DNA of 64,000 bases, taken from NCBI GenBank assembly GCA_005656395.1, contig SRSI01000077.1, forward strand, positions 682,001-746,000. Reading direction: 5' to 3'. Position numbers and translations under genes: made by a program. The notes under the pieces are model-generated. The model made no database searches. It had not been told where the DNA came from and saw only the letters and a list, made by a program, of their open reading frames with translations. The stretch comes from Strongyloides papillosus (Eukaryota > Nematoda > Chromadorea > Rhabditida > Strongyloididae). This document shows positions 1 to 11,088 of the stretch, one piece after another (positions within the stretch are counted from its first letter, which is position 1; every line of letters starts with the position of its first letter).

Positions 1-1
1 G

Positions 2-706
2 TTAGAAAAAAATGGTAATGGTGTTGAATTTTCACTTCTTCTTAATGCAAAAGGAAGAATTGTTACAGATCTCCTTGTATACAAGGTAGAAGACGAATTT
101 CTTTTAGAGGTAGATTGTAACATGGTTGAAAAAATGTCAAAATTATTAAATATGTATAAATTACGAAGAAATGTTTACATTACAAATAGTAGTAAAAATG
201 TTAATTTTTCATTAGAAAAAATAACTAGTAATCCAAACGCTTACTTGGATCCACGGATCCATACATTTGGAACAAGAATTTTATGTGACGAGAGTACCAA
301 TTTTTGTATTAATAAAGAGGAAGAAAAAAATTATCATTTAAGAAGAATGATATTTGCAATACCAGAAGGTAACAGTGAAACTGAAAACGAGTTACCTCTA
401 AATATGAATGGGGATCTCATGAATGGAATTGATTTTGATAAAGGGTGCTATGTTGGTCAAGAATTGACTGCAAGAACTAACTTTTTAGGAGTTGTGAGAA
501 AACGACTATTACCTCTTAAATTTGAATCAACATCTATTAGTAATAGTACAGATTTGTTTAATGAAAATAATAAGAAAGTAGGAAAATTAATAAAACGTAT
601 AGATAATTTAGGTATAGGAATTGTTTCCGTTGATAAAATTGGTAAAGAAGTTCGTTGTAATGATGAAAGTGTTCTCGTCCTTCAACCTGAATGGTGGAGG
701 AAATGA
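2..706 (+). CDS. IBA57: Iron-sulfur cluster assembly factor IBA57 (5' truncated by window)
   Basis: Folate-binding GcvT-like protein that acts late in mitochondrial 4Fe-4S cluster assembly with the ISCA proteins. The reading frame is open from base 2, so the N-terminus lies outside the window; the visible part is about 234 residues. The diagnostic family motif KGCYVGQE is encoded around bases 440-465, followed by a TARTNFLGVVRKRLLPL segment, as in YgfZ/IBA57 proteins. The upstream part (LLLNAKGRIVTDLLVYK) matches the start of the GcvT fold. The stop is at 704-706. TCF25 follows 121 bp downstream on the same strand, close enough for a nematode operon. Identification rests on the KGC motif and overall pattern and is strong; mitochondrial location is family knowledge, because the targeting region is not visible. 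Confidence 0.9.
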   Translation, partial: LEKNGNGVEFSLLLNAKGRIVTDLLVYKVEDEFLLEVDCNMVEKMSKLLNMYKLRRNVYITNSSKNVNFSLEKITSNPNAYLDPRIHTFGTRILCDESTNFCINKEEEKNYHLRRMIFAIPEGNSETENELPLNMNGDLMNGIDFDKGCYVGQELTARTNFLGVVRKRLLPLKFESTSISNSTDLFNENNKKVGKLIKRIDNLGIGIVSVDKIGKEVRCNDESVLVLQPEWWRK

Positions 707-827
707 ATTTTTTTAAAATAGATTATGTCATAAATTCTTATAATATTTTATTGTTTTCAAACAACGTTTAAATCGTATTAATACTTTATTTCTACTGTAG
801 TTTAGTTTTTATTGATATTAATTTTGG

Positions 828-3677
828 ATGAGTAATAAGAAAATCTTCAAAAATTATAAAGTTGAGGAGGAATCAGATAATGAAGATTCAGATTGTGAAA
901 TAAAAGTAAAAATAAAGAGTTCAGGGAAAAAAATAGATCTAGCTAAAATTGAATCGGAAGAGATTGAACAAATAAAGAAAAGGATATTCCAACTAGAGGT
1001 TGATGAAGGAAAGAAGAAAGAAAAGGATGAGCGAAATAATGTGTTAAATGTTCTTCAAGATTCAGTGGACCAAAAAACTACTTTAAAAACAGTAGATCTA
1101 TGGAAAATTGATACAAAAAGTCTAGACGTTGATTTAGAGTATAAAAAAATGCTTGGAGCAGCTTTCAATGGTCTTGGTGCTAGAGAATCACGTTTTTCAA
1201 ATTCTGGTCGTGGTCGTCGCAGTGGAACTAAACAATTTACTGGTAAATTAATGAAAAAGTATCGTTATTTAGAAAAGGATCCCGGGACCTTATCAATGAA
1301 ATTAATTGAAGAGAAGTATGGGATAAAAAGTTTTAAGTTTGTCCCATCAAAAGTTTTTGTTGAAATACAGTTAGCTTTCCGTGAAGCTGTTAATGCTTTT
1401 GACATTGAATGGGTTCTTAATAATGTTCGAACACATGGATATCATTTACCCTCTGCCGCAGTTGCTGCTAATGCTCTTATAATTCAAGATCATAGTCAAG
1501 ATGCAAAAGAGATTGTTGAATGGGGTATTTGGTTTGGTGAATATTGCTGTTCTCGCGAATTTGATATATTTTCTCCAACTCATAGATTGCCATATATTTA
1601 TGAACCTAATAGATCTTTCTTCATTTTAATGCATATGTACATGAAATATTGTTTGGATAAAAAATGTTACGAAACCGCTTTTCAATATGCTAGAATTATT
1701 TACATGAAAGATATTGAAAATGATCCTTTAAGTGTTTCGATGTGTTTAGACACAATTGCTTTGAAAATTAGAAATATTAATTGGTTAATTAATTTCTACG
1801 ATGAATATAATACTACATTTCAATTGGAGTGGCTTCCAAATTATCTTTATTCATTGGCATTAGCGTATAACCAAGCATTTATAGATACTTCTAATGAAAA
1901 ATACAAAGAGAAGGCGGATGAATTTATTAAAAAAGCATTTATTAGATTCCCTTTTGTTGTTACTTTATTTTTAGACAAAATGTCAATGTTTGCTGATTCC
2001 GGAATTGAAAATTATTCATTTGGGAATTTAATTACGTTCGATAAACAGCCAATTGGATATCAATATTTAATTAAAATTTACTTGTATCATGCTACCGATA
2101 TTTTAAAGAAGCCTGAGAATATGTCATTTTTAGATCAAAAATCCCGTCACTATTTCCCACTTATACAAAATGACAAATCTTTTAAACTAGAAGAAGTTGT
2201 TAAAAAGTAATATTTTAGTTGTTAAATATTTAAAAAGTTATTTTTAGACGGTTTGAGTTATTTGTTGGAGTTCCAAAAAGTTTAAAACGTCATATGACAT
2301 TATTTCAAATAGAGAATATGAGTGCATCTAATTTTTCAGATCCTTTTCCACCAAAAAAAACTGAAGACGACGTTGAATCACTTGCAAAGAAGTACGGTAT
2401 AAAAAATGAACATTTAATGGGTAATGAAAGTGAAGGTTCTTCTGAAGGTGTTCGATTTAATTATCAAACAATGGTAGATTTATTTACAACTATAGTAGGT
2501 TATCTATCAAAACTATTTATTTTTTATGTTATTACATATCAGTAATACTAGGTTTTATAAGTTCAAAAATTGTTACTAGTAGTGCCATTATTGAAACATA
2601 TATGATAAGCCATATGATAACTGTAGTTCTAAAAAATTTTTTAAAAAAATGTTATTAATATAGATGTAGAGCTAACGTTTTTAGTGTGACTCCTTCCACA
2701 TTTTTGTACTGCCCTAAATCTGCCCTAGAAAATACTTCTAAAATGCAGTATGTTAATGTTTTTACTTTAAAATAATATGTAAAAACATACCATTCTCATC
2801 ACAGGTTCGCCTTAAGTTAAACATTTTAAAAAATAAACCAAGAAATAGTATCTAAAATGAATTTTAAAGCATAATTTTTATAAAATTAAAATATCTTAAA
2901 TTTAAGTAAAAATCCTATACAACTATTGGTTTAGGACTTTTTTTATTAAATTTTAATGGAGTAAACTTTTCTCTACTTTTTGAAATAATTACAATTTTAA
3001 TAAAACGTGGAGAAAAAAAATTATACAATGTAATGCTTTATTTATATAACATAAGACATATATACTTAAGTATATATATTAATATTTGAATTACCGAAAT
3101 AATTGTAGAACAATTTTTTCTTATCTCAAGAATTTACGCATATATTCTTCCGTGAAGGTATATGAAATTGATTTCTTTTAAAAAAAAATACTTAAGTAAA
3201 ACGTAGTAAATTTATAATGCATTTTTTAAAATTTTTATTTTCACCTAGCATGTTATACATATTTATCTTGTAGATGTGACTAGAATATAAATTATTAGTC
3301 ATTTATATCGTTATGTAACATTAGGTTATGGAAAATTAAAGGTATTTTTTGTTACGTTCTAACATAAATATAATATATTTTAAGTATAATTTATTTATAA
3401 AATTTAGATTCCATTTCAAATACCAAATATTAGAGAAGGTGCTGAAGTTTTAAGAATGAGAATTGAAGAACTTATTGAGGATCACAGAGAGATTCGAAGA
3501 AACCATAATCAAGTAAATGAGGAAGCAGATCTTCAAATGAACAACGATGGAGGTAATGAAATTTCGGACAATATAGAAAATGAAACAGCAAGTGGGGAAA
3601 GTAACCATGAAGAAACTGGGACAGATATTACAAATAGTAGTCAAGTTGAGGAAGAAAGATCAGGAAACGATATTTAA
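828..3677 (+). CDS. TCF25: TCF25/NULP1 homologue (ribosome quality control Rqc1 family)
   Basis: Three exons: 828-2206, 2248-2494 and 3408-3677 (631 residues). The second exon joins the first in frame through a 41-nt intron; the third joins through a 913-nt intron in phase 0 (TTI / IPFQIPN). The acidic, Lys-rich N-terminus is followed by a basic RGRR patch near residue 130 and then the TPR-like conserved core, with landmarks NRSFF, YARIIYMKDIENDPL and LPNYLYSLALAY that match the human protein position by position. The second exon encodes PKSLKRHMTLFQIENMSAS...DPFPP, equivalent to the vertebrate C-terminal block. The tail is acidic and low complexity. Family role: component of ribosome-associated quality control, also reported as a nuclear repressor. 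The last exon is less certain than the first two because the intron before it is long and the sequence there is poorly conserved. Confidence 0.88.
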
Positions 3678-4832
3678 CTACTAATAAAAACACCTGAAGA
3701 GATTTCTTTATTTTTTTATTAAATTATTTTTGATTTCTAAACAATTTGGCTCTATATAAAATCGTTTTTTTAATATTTATAATAAAGTGAAATATGAAAA
3801 TTAATTTTGTCTTGAATGTATTTTTGTTTAATTAAACATTTTTTATGAAAAATTAGTCATAATGTGTTTTAACTTTATGAGAATGCCAATATCAAAAAAC
3901 TTTTGATAGAAATGTTACGCTACTCCTGCAAACCCCTTTAATGAACTTTTTTGTCTTTTTATCATTTATATAACTTTTCTCCTATATTCATAAAATGAAA
4001 TTATTTATAATTAATTTAAAAGGTTAAATTTCATAATAGGAGAAAAATTAATATTTTAGAATCGACCAATATTGTCCAAACTGTTACTTAAATTGTGGTA
4101 ATTATCATTAGAATGTATGAATAAGAAACTGTGGTATTATGAAAAGTTAATTGAATTAGCATTACCTGGTAGATTCCAATACAACTTCAAAAACGAAATT
4201 ACTAAAAGATTCATTGCTTTAAAATGAGATGAATAATGTTTGAGCTTTTTTTTTAAAAAAAAAGTCAATTTTTCTCAAATCATAGCTTCTATTAAAATCA
4301 GAAAATTTCCATGACTAGATATTTAATAAGAGTTTTTTCTAAATTAAGAGAAAACTAAAACGATTTTAAATGTAAAAAAGTAAATTGCATCTAGAACAGT
4401 ATATTTTTTAATTTTTTAAACCATATTTTGATATTCCTTTTTTTTCTAGAACAATGAAGTCGTAGAATTTATAAAATTAATATATCGACTTATAAAGCAA
4501 AGCTTCCTTCTGTTTAAACAACTTTAAATTATATCAATTTATAAGGCACTTGATAAATTATAGTTAATATAATTAACGCCTTTTTTAAAAGATGTAGAAT
4601 ATCAAATTATATATATTTGTATGTTTAAACAAATTAGTGATTTAATAATTATTTTGAAATATTTAAAAAAAATTAAAATAAATCAAAAGTATGGAAACAG
4701 ACAGACGAAGGTAAGGCCTTCAGCCGGTTATGAAAATATATGTGAATATTAAGCATATTGACTTGAGGATTATAAAATACTATTTGGAGTTTCTAGCAGA
4801 TTGGAGTCTGAAATAAATATTAGCAATGAATT
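3678..4832. other. Intergenic, convergent 3' flanks
   Basis: About 1.15 kb between the TCF25 stop and the end of the minus-strand ZP-domain gene. It is AT-rich with no coding-like frame on either strand. Both neighbours end here, so it should hold two 3' UTRs. Confidence 0.6.
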
Positions 4833-5764
4833 TTATAAACATACACTACATAAATTACTCTTTTTTCTCCGTAACTCTAAACTGCAATCTTCAATAACAT
4901 ATTTTTTGGACAATATTTTTGTTATCTTCAATAAATTTACTTCTGAATAGTCTAAACTATATTTTTTGTTGCTGGCACATCCATGAGAATTGATTTTAGC
5001 AATAAACTTATTTAAAATAGTATTTTTTATCTTACAATTGACAAGTTTTAAACATATATTAAAGTTAGAAGGTTTCGGACATTTCCAAATATACTGATGA
5101 GTTGTCAAAGTCTTGTTAACTATTTTATAGGTACAGGGTAATATTCCATTTGAAATTTTGGGAGAAGGAGTTTCTGTTCTTAAAGGTTTTACTTTATGAA
5201 TAGATTTAAATTTACAAGTAACTAAATAAGAACGATCACTTTTTGTAATAAAATATGGATTAAAAGAAACAGTTATGTTAATGGAGAATTTCAAATTATT
5301 TGTTGAAGGCTAAAAAATAATATTTTAAAGATAAAAGATACATAAATGTAAAATAAGAAAAAGATTTTGAAAATAATAATAAAGAATACCTCTTTAGCTA
5401 CAATCATTCCACATGAATTACGTTTTATATGTACAAAAGTAATTTTAATTCCTGTATGCCTACCAACACATTCAGAATCATTTCTATATCCAATACTATA
5501 GATTCTTCCTCTAAAAACTTTTGATGTTGCAAACCAAACTGTAATTTCCTGTGGAGTGCATTCAACTTCTGGTATCCCAATTATTTTGTTACTTAATGAA
5601 AATGATATTTTTTCCAAGACAAATATAGCTAATATAAAAATATAGATCATATCAAAACAAATACTACACATAAATAAACCATCAAAATAAATAAAACAAT
5701 TTTGGTTGTACAGATTTGTGCAATATCTTATCTTCTTAATCCTCACAGTTAATATCTTTTCCAT
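4833..5764 (-). CDS. Cuticlin-like ZP-domain protein
   Basis: Two exons, 5764-5390 and 5309-4833, joined in phase 0 across an 80-nt intron (283 residues). A hydrophobic signal-anchor-like stretch (about residues 36-50) precedes a zona pellucida domain: PEVECTPQEITVWF, CVGRHTGI and CGMIVAKE form the ZP-N half, and KFSINITVSFNPYFITKSD, the HQYIWKCPK motif, HGCASNKKYSL and a terminal C-x(n)-CSVC cysteine group form the ZP-C half, in the order seen in nematode cuticlins. Such proteins polymerise in the extracellular cuticle. A second methionine at 5671, just before the hydrophobic stretch, would give a more conventional signal peptide and may be the real start. There is no furin site or C-terminal membrane anchor after the ZP domain, so the protein is short for the family. 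Confidence 0.75.
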
Positions 5765-6000
5765 CTTTTAAAATATATAAATTATAGTATTTTTTTTGTA
5801 AATACAACCTGCTTCTTTTCAATATTATTAATAGACTTTTTTTAATGATTTAAAAACCAATTTATTTTTATTAGTTTTTTGAAAAACAATCAAAATAATA
5901 AAATATTAACTCTTTTTGGTAAAATACTACCTTAAATAAAAAAATACAACTAGTGATTTATTATAAACAATAACAAAAAGTAGGAAATATAATGTGAAAA

Positions 6001-6483
6001 TTATATATCAATAATAACAAAAATTTCGGCTTTGTCAGGAGATTCGTGAATCTGCATATTAGAATATGTAATAGCTTTAACTTCGGCTCCCTTAGAATGA
6101 TATGAAATATCAAATGACTCACCATATCCTCTGACAACAATTTTGAACTCATTTCTATCGAACTCAATGACTTTAACAACTCTCGGTATAAAATATGGTT
6201 CAGTAGTGAAACTATATAAAAAATTATTTAACAAATTAAACAGTAACGTTTTCATATCATGACCCGTAGCAGTAACATCAAAAGTGTAACAATTCTCAAT
6301 TTCAGAAATATCTCCAGACATATAAGCGAACATTGCTATTATTGTTTGTTCAAAGGCTTCACAAATAGTATCACCCCAACCATGAAGCTGAATATCTGCG
6401 GTATGGTCGAGATACTCAAATTTTACCTCCGCTATTGGAGGATCTTCAACATCTTCATGAAAACCATCTTCTTTCGATTCCAT
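6001..6483 (-). CDS. Archease, tRNA-ligase cofactor
   Basis: Single-exon gene of 160 residues, the usual archease length. Family hallmarks are complete: FEYLDHTADIQLHGWGD with the metal-binding Asp/His residues near residues 23-38, a Phe/Met-rich helix (AFEQTIIAMFAYM), GHDMKTLLFNLLN, and the C-terminal GAEVKAITYSNMQI ending in FVIIDI. Archease activates the RtcB/HSPC117 RNA ligase, promoting guanylylation and multiple turnover; in animals this joins tRNA exons and the XBP1 mRNA halves during the unfolded protein response. The acidic N-terminal 20 residues are lineage-specific. The gene lies downstream of MAF1 on the same strand, 364 bp from its stop. Confidence 0.95.
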   Translation of the reverse strand: MESKEDGFHEDVEDPPIAEVKFEYLDHTADIQLHGWGDTICEAFEQTIIAMFAYMSGDISEIENCYTFDVTATGHDMKTLLFNLLNNFLYSFTTEPYFIPRVVKVIEFDRNEFKIVVRGYGESFDISYHSKGAEVKAITYSNMQIHESPDKAEIFVIIDI

Positions 6484-6847
6484 AGATAACTCTAAATATT
6501 TTTATAAATACAATAAAAAATATTTTTCAAATAATGCCCTGAGTATAAAACAAATTAAAAAAAATTTAATCAAACGTGGAATAAAAATAATCATATTTTT
6601 ATGTAAAAAAAAAAGTATTATTGTGTAAATATGTACGTACTGATAGCAAAAATGTGTTAATCTAAACATAATTCTATTTTGTCCAACAAAAATGTTCTTG
6701 GATGTATATATTGTTGCAAATGCTAAAGTAATTTAAGATCTTGAGTAATCACTAGAAAAATAATGAGATAAATTTATACATTATAAAAGTAGATAAGATG
6801 AGACGTAACTAGATTGACTAAACTTGAAAAATTATATTTTGCACCTC
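6484..6847. other. Spacer between MAF1 and archease
   Basis: 364 bp of AT-rich sequence between the MAF1 stop and the archease start, both minus strand. No additional coding frame seen. Confidence 0.6.
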
Positions 6848-7696
6848 CTAATCTTGGTCATTCATAAATTCATCAGGAGAAGAGCTTTCGAACCCTGAGT
6901 CACCTCTCATAGCACGACAAGAAAAAAATAGAATTCTTTTCATGGTTTTATTCCTGAAGAAATAGTTAAATGACCATATACATCCGTTTTCGGTAAATGG
7001 ATCTTTCTCATATGAGGGTATCAAACTACAACAAAAAAAAAGTGTTAAATTAAGAAAATAAAACAGATTCCTACCTGAATATAGAGCATCCTTTTATTTG
7101 AATTTCATTATCTATCGCTGACCAATATAAATCTTTCAAATATACATGGTTACTTAGAGAGGATGAAAATTTTGAATCAACATCCCTAACTACTTGCTAA
7201 AAATCCAAGTAGGTCAACAAGAATTTATTGAAAGCTTACGTTAAAATCAGAAAAATAAGTAAATGATTCACTGGGTAGTTCCGAAAAATCATAATCCCCA
7301 TAGCTATGATTTAAAACGGTCGTCAGATCAAATAAAACTTTTCTTGAAATAGCATTAACAAGATGTGGTTCATCAAAATCAGAATCTCCTCCTGAAATTG
7401 AACTTTGAGAGAGATGTCTAAAACGACCATGACTAGGACTGGTACCAAATCTCCCTTCATTAGAAATAAGTTCAGGTGGTGATAAAGGTTGTAACTCTTT
7501 ATTAAAATCTTTCATTTTTTTCCATTCCTTCTTATCTACGTTAACCATTTTGCAAGAGTATGATTCAATTCTACAACACATTAAAGGTACGTATAAAATT
7601 TAAACAAACATACCTTACGTCAAATTTACAATCTATCGCGTTTTCTCTTATGGTAGCTGCGACTAAGTCTAAATCTGCATTTTCTATAAACTTCAT
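6848..7696 (-). CDS. MAF1: MAF1, repressor of RNA polymerase III
   Basis: Four exons, 7696-7614, 7570-7240, 7196-7075 and 7025-6848, with introns of 43, 43 and 49 nt, all in frame (237 residues). The start [10 protein letters not shown] matches the conserved MAF1 N-terminus, exon 2 begins RIESYSCKM, the middle encodes a [13 protein letters not shown] / YDFSELP block, exon 3 gives VVRDVDSKF and [10 protein letters not shown], and exon 4 contains the signature [24 protein letters not shown]1 binds Pol III and blocks TFIIIB recruitment when TOR/PKA signalling falls, so it controls tRNA and 5S rRNA output. The mobile linker between the A and B boxes is short and Ser-rich, where regulatory phosphorylation occurs in other species. 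A paired E2F-like site lies about 350 bp upstream of the start codon. Confidence 0.93.
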
Positions 7697-8229
7697 GATT
7701 TATATCTGTAAATCAAAGTATAAGTCTAAAAACACTATAAACAAGTAAAATAATCTAAACTAATTCAAATTTACTACCAAACATGAGGAAAAACAATTGT
7801 ATGGAGAAGAAAACAATATACAAAAATAAAATGAAGAAATGGTAAGAAGAAGTTAAAAAGCAAACACATACATTAAACAGGAATAAAACACATTGAAAAC
7901 TGATAAACAGCTGCTACAATCAGGAACAGACAGACATCCTATGCATAGTTAGAGGAGAGACAGATGCTGTGAATCAATGTTTAAAGATAAAGAGGAAAAA
8001 AGATGGAGAAAAATACACATTGGAGTTTCGTTCCTTTGTAAGTAAATATTTCGCGCGCCAAACTTATCAGATAACAAACAGACAGAACCTGTGTAAAGTG
8101 GAAAAAATAACTTTATCAAGAAAAATTTTAAAGTAAAAATTTAGTACAAAGTGTGTGGAATAAATAATTAGTTGTGTGGCTCTATCACGGGAGATCACAA
8201 AGAGACATTTGTAGTTACATCACAGCTTG
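7697..8229. other. Spacer upstream of MAF1
   Basis: 533 bp between the end of SUB1 and the MAF1 start, both minus strand. Holds the presumed MAF1 promoter, with a GC-rich E2F-like palindrome at 8049-8062. No coding frame seen. Confidence 0.55.
8049..8062. promoter_or_regulatory. Paired E2F-type site TTTCGCGCGCCAAA
   Basis: A 14-bp near-palindrome in an AT-rich spacer. Plus strand reads TTTCGCGC and the overlapping minus strand reads TTTGGCGC, both fitting the E2F/DP consensus TTTSSCGC. It sits upstream of MAF1. Function is inferred from the motif only. Confidence 0.4.
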
Positions 8230-8653
8230 TTAAAGGTGAGCTATCGCATTCTTAAGGGCTTCAAATTGCTCCATTGTAAGGGATATCCCCTTTTTTCCAG
8301 GCTTCATCTCATCACCATCTTTGTAATACTCTCTTATGTTAATGTATTCTTTACCTTTGAAACTACTCTTAGAAACATATCTTTCATTACCAAGAGAATA
8401 CATCTAAAAATTTCCCTGCATTGAGATTTAACTTTTTTAAACTTACTTTGCTACCGTCTTTTCCGGTAATATATGGTGCATCATCGGAGTTTCCACCTGT
8501 TTTATCTTTTTTCTGTTTTTTGCTTGAAGACACCTCTTCTATACCATCGTCTTTTTCTCCTTTTGTCTCATTTTTCCTTTTCATGCTTTTTTTAGTATCC
8601 TTCTTAGGGTTAGTATCTTCTGGAGGGACGAACGAATCGTCACTTTCTGACAT
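8230..8653 (-). CDS. SUB1: SUB1/PC4 transcriptional coactivator
   Basis: Two exons, 8653-8447 and 8403-8230, joined in phase 0 through a 43-nt intron (126 residues). Exon 1 encodes a Ser/Lys-rich acidic tail (KKDTKKSMKRKNETKG, SSSKKQKKDKT), as in the phosphorylatable N-terminus of PC4. Exon 2 encodes the single-stranded-DNA-binding core: NERYVSKSSFKGKEYINIRE, then YYKDGDEMKPGKKGISLTM and QFEALKNAI, all conserved landmarks of the whirly-like fold. PC4 bridges activators and TFIIA/TFIIH at Pol II promoters and also works in Pol III reinitiation. Reading straight through the intron would give a false C-terminus ending DVFSW. The start is 207 bp head-to-head with the UBAP1-like gene, so the two may share a bidirectional promoter. 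Confidence 0.93.
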
Positions 8654-8860
8654 GACTCTGAAGAAATTTTAGAAAACAAAGATTACTAGTGAAAAAATGA
8701 TTGAATAATGGTGGTAGAATTAAAAAGCATAATTCCAAACACATGTTTACTCCACAAAAAATCATTTTAAGAGAGAAAGCGTTATGAGAAATTTGTCATA
8801 GTACACTTTTGTCAATAACCCTTACCCATTACTTTGTGTTAATAAGAATGATCTAAAGTC

Positions 8861-9760
8861 ATGTCATATCACGATCGTTTTCATGGTATGTTTATCATTG
8901 GACAATCCCAATATGAAAATATATTCCTTTTATAGATTCTCTAAAAAATTTACAGTTAGAGTTGACACAACTTTGTTTTCCTCCACCGGAAGTAATTATT
9001 CACCAATCTGTTGTACCAAATATAAATAGTTTATCAATAAAGGTTTGTTTTGGTTTTGTTTTTATTATTCAGGATGTTATTTACCTTTATCAATTTTATG
9101 ATGAATACTTTTTTTTTGTAGTATGATTTTGATATCGAGCGAACCGTTGTTGAAGATTCAGAGAAAAAATTGAAGAAATTAAAAGATGAAAAAGAAGCAA
9201 TGTTACTAAAAAAATTAGCGATACAAAATGTTTATAAAACAAACATACTAGGTGGAAAATGTTGTAATGATTTAAACAGTTCCCCAGTGACCATAGGTGG
9301 GGAGGATTTAATGGATCAAGTAGATACTTGCAGTAGTTTATCTGACTCAATAAGCAAGACATCCTCTTTACAGGAAGATAGATTAATTGATTCAACTACT
9401 AAGAAAGAGTATTCTTCAAATGAATCTTTTACTAATATGAAGATGCCTCTAGTAGATCTTTCAGAATTTGAGACTCCAAACACTGTGTTCGATATGGTAG
9501 CGTTAAAAAGTATTGATGACAAAGCTGAACTAGAAGCTCTTTTATCTTCGTCTTCTCATTATAGTGGGACACTAGAGATGGCGAAAGAGAATGGAAATAG
9601 TAAAAATAGGGAATTAGAGATGGAAGTTGTTAAACCATCTATTGTAATTGAAGTTACTAAGCCTACAACTAACCGAAATGTTCAGCATTCAGAGAATTTG
9701 TTTCAGTATCCTTCAATGCCTTCATTTTCTTTCAATGATTTTAAAACTGGTCAAAATTAA
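8861..9760 (+). CDS. UBAP1-like ESCRT-I subunit, no UBA region
   Basis: Three exons, 8861-8885, 8936-9042 and 9122-9760 (256 residues), introns 50 and 79 nt. Two blocks resemble human UBAP1: YDFDIERTVVEDSEKKLKK (residues 45-63, compare YDFSLEKKTIEWAEEIKK) followed by a charged coiled coil, and VFDMVALKSIDDKAELEALL (residues 166-185, compare [20 protein letters not shown]). UBAP1 is an ESCRT-I subunit that binds TSG101/VPS28/VPS37 at endosomes and sorts ubiquitinated receptors. The C-terminal SOUBA ubiquitin-binding domain is absent: the protein ends in a Ser/Phe-rich tail (PSMPSFSFNDFKTGQN). The first exon codes only eight residues plus one base and is the least certain part. If the UBAP1 assignment is wrong, this is an unclassified coiled-coil protein. 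Confidence 0.6.
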
Positions 9761-11088
9761 TTTTTTATAATGTGAAGTAATAGCATATATATATTTTTTT
9801 TTTTGTATTTAGATTTTAACAATTGAATGGTAAATTATTATTTTATGTTCAAAACAATTGATATTACTATTTTTAAATTGTTTAATGGTTTTATTGAAGA
9901 ACGTTTATGCCAAAATGTATATAATAAAAGAATTAATAATTTTATAATTGAATGATAGTATAGTAACTTTAAGATTTATTTTTAGTAAAAATATCGATGC
10001 GAGGCAATTTTATGAGTAGTAGAAGGTAATTTAAAGTAAAAGTAAAGTGGTTGTCAATACGACACTAAAGATTTGCTCTATTTTTTAGAAAATTGATTAT
10101 GTCATTAAAATATACATGTATCTTCAATTTTTCAGTGATACAGGCATAGATATGTTATAATTATCTATTTTATTGACTTTACAATACAATATTTATTTAT
10201 TTAAAGCAGTTCGTAAGATATTTCCTTACTTTAAATGATAATTTTTATTAATATCAAAAAGTATGAGTCATTTTATATCTTTAAAAACATAGTTTATATA
10301 AATAAATATGTTATTATTTATTCATTTTTATTTTGAGAGTAAAAATACGATTATTAAACTGAATGTTATTGTTATAATAAATTGTATAACCTTTTAAATT
10401 ATCTTCGATTAAATATCGCTTTTAACAGATATCATTGGAAGAAATACAAGCTTCTCAATAGTATGTCATGAAGTCATACATTAAACTTTCTTTCCTTTGT
10501 TGTATACTAACCAAATTCTATTTATAATAAAAAGATGTTTCTTGAGTAATTAAAATTATTTTAAATTCAAGAACTTTTCAGTAACATCTGCTTTGTTAAT
10601 GTGTCATTCCTTGATACATTTATCGCTCTAATAGGTTACTCAAAGTTTGAGGTTCTTTCTTCTATACTACATTAGATATTATAAAAGAGTAAGTCCGTCC
10701 ATTTCGTTTTCGACCATACATACAACTGCCATCAACAAAACTTAGAATAGAGAGTCGTCCCTTTCATTGCATTTTCATATATTTAAATATGTTGTTTATG
10801 GTTTTTCGTACTACAAACTGAAGTTAAATTTATGTTAATATTATAAAAAATTTAAACTTGCTATCCAAAAATTATTTTATGTTTTTTATATGCATTTAAT
10901 TTAAAAAAAATGTTGAAGATTTTTTAAACATAAAATAGTAATTATAATTATTTTGACATTATAAGTTGGCTTTTTATTACCTAAATTAACTATATTTTTT
11001 TATAGATATTTATATAAATAATTACTGTCTAATTGTGTATTTAACATTTTATTTTCAATGAAAATCTGTAATTACAATAATTAACAAA
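9761..11088. other. Intergenic, upstream of semaphorin
   Basis: 1.33 kb, AT-rich, between two plus-strand genes. A slightly GC-richer patch at about 10690-10780 could be promoter or a noncoding leader of the semaphorin gene. No coding frame recognised. Confidence 0.5.

Noticed and set aside
3450..3644. 64-codon minus-strand frame opposite TCF25 exon 3
   Set aside because: Antisense shadow of a plus-strand acidic coding exon.
6259..6489. 76-codon plus-strand frame opposite archease
   Set aside because: Shadow of the archease gene, no independent support.
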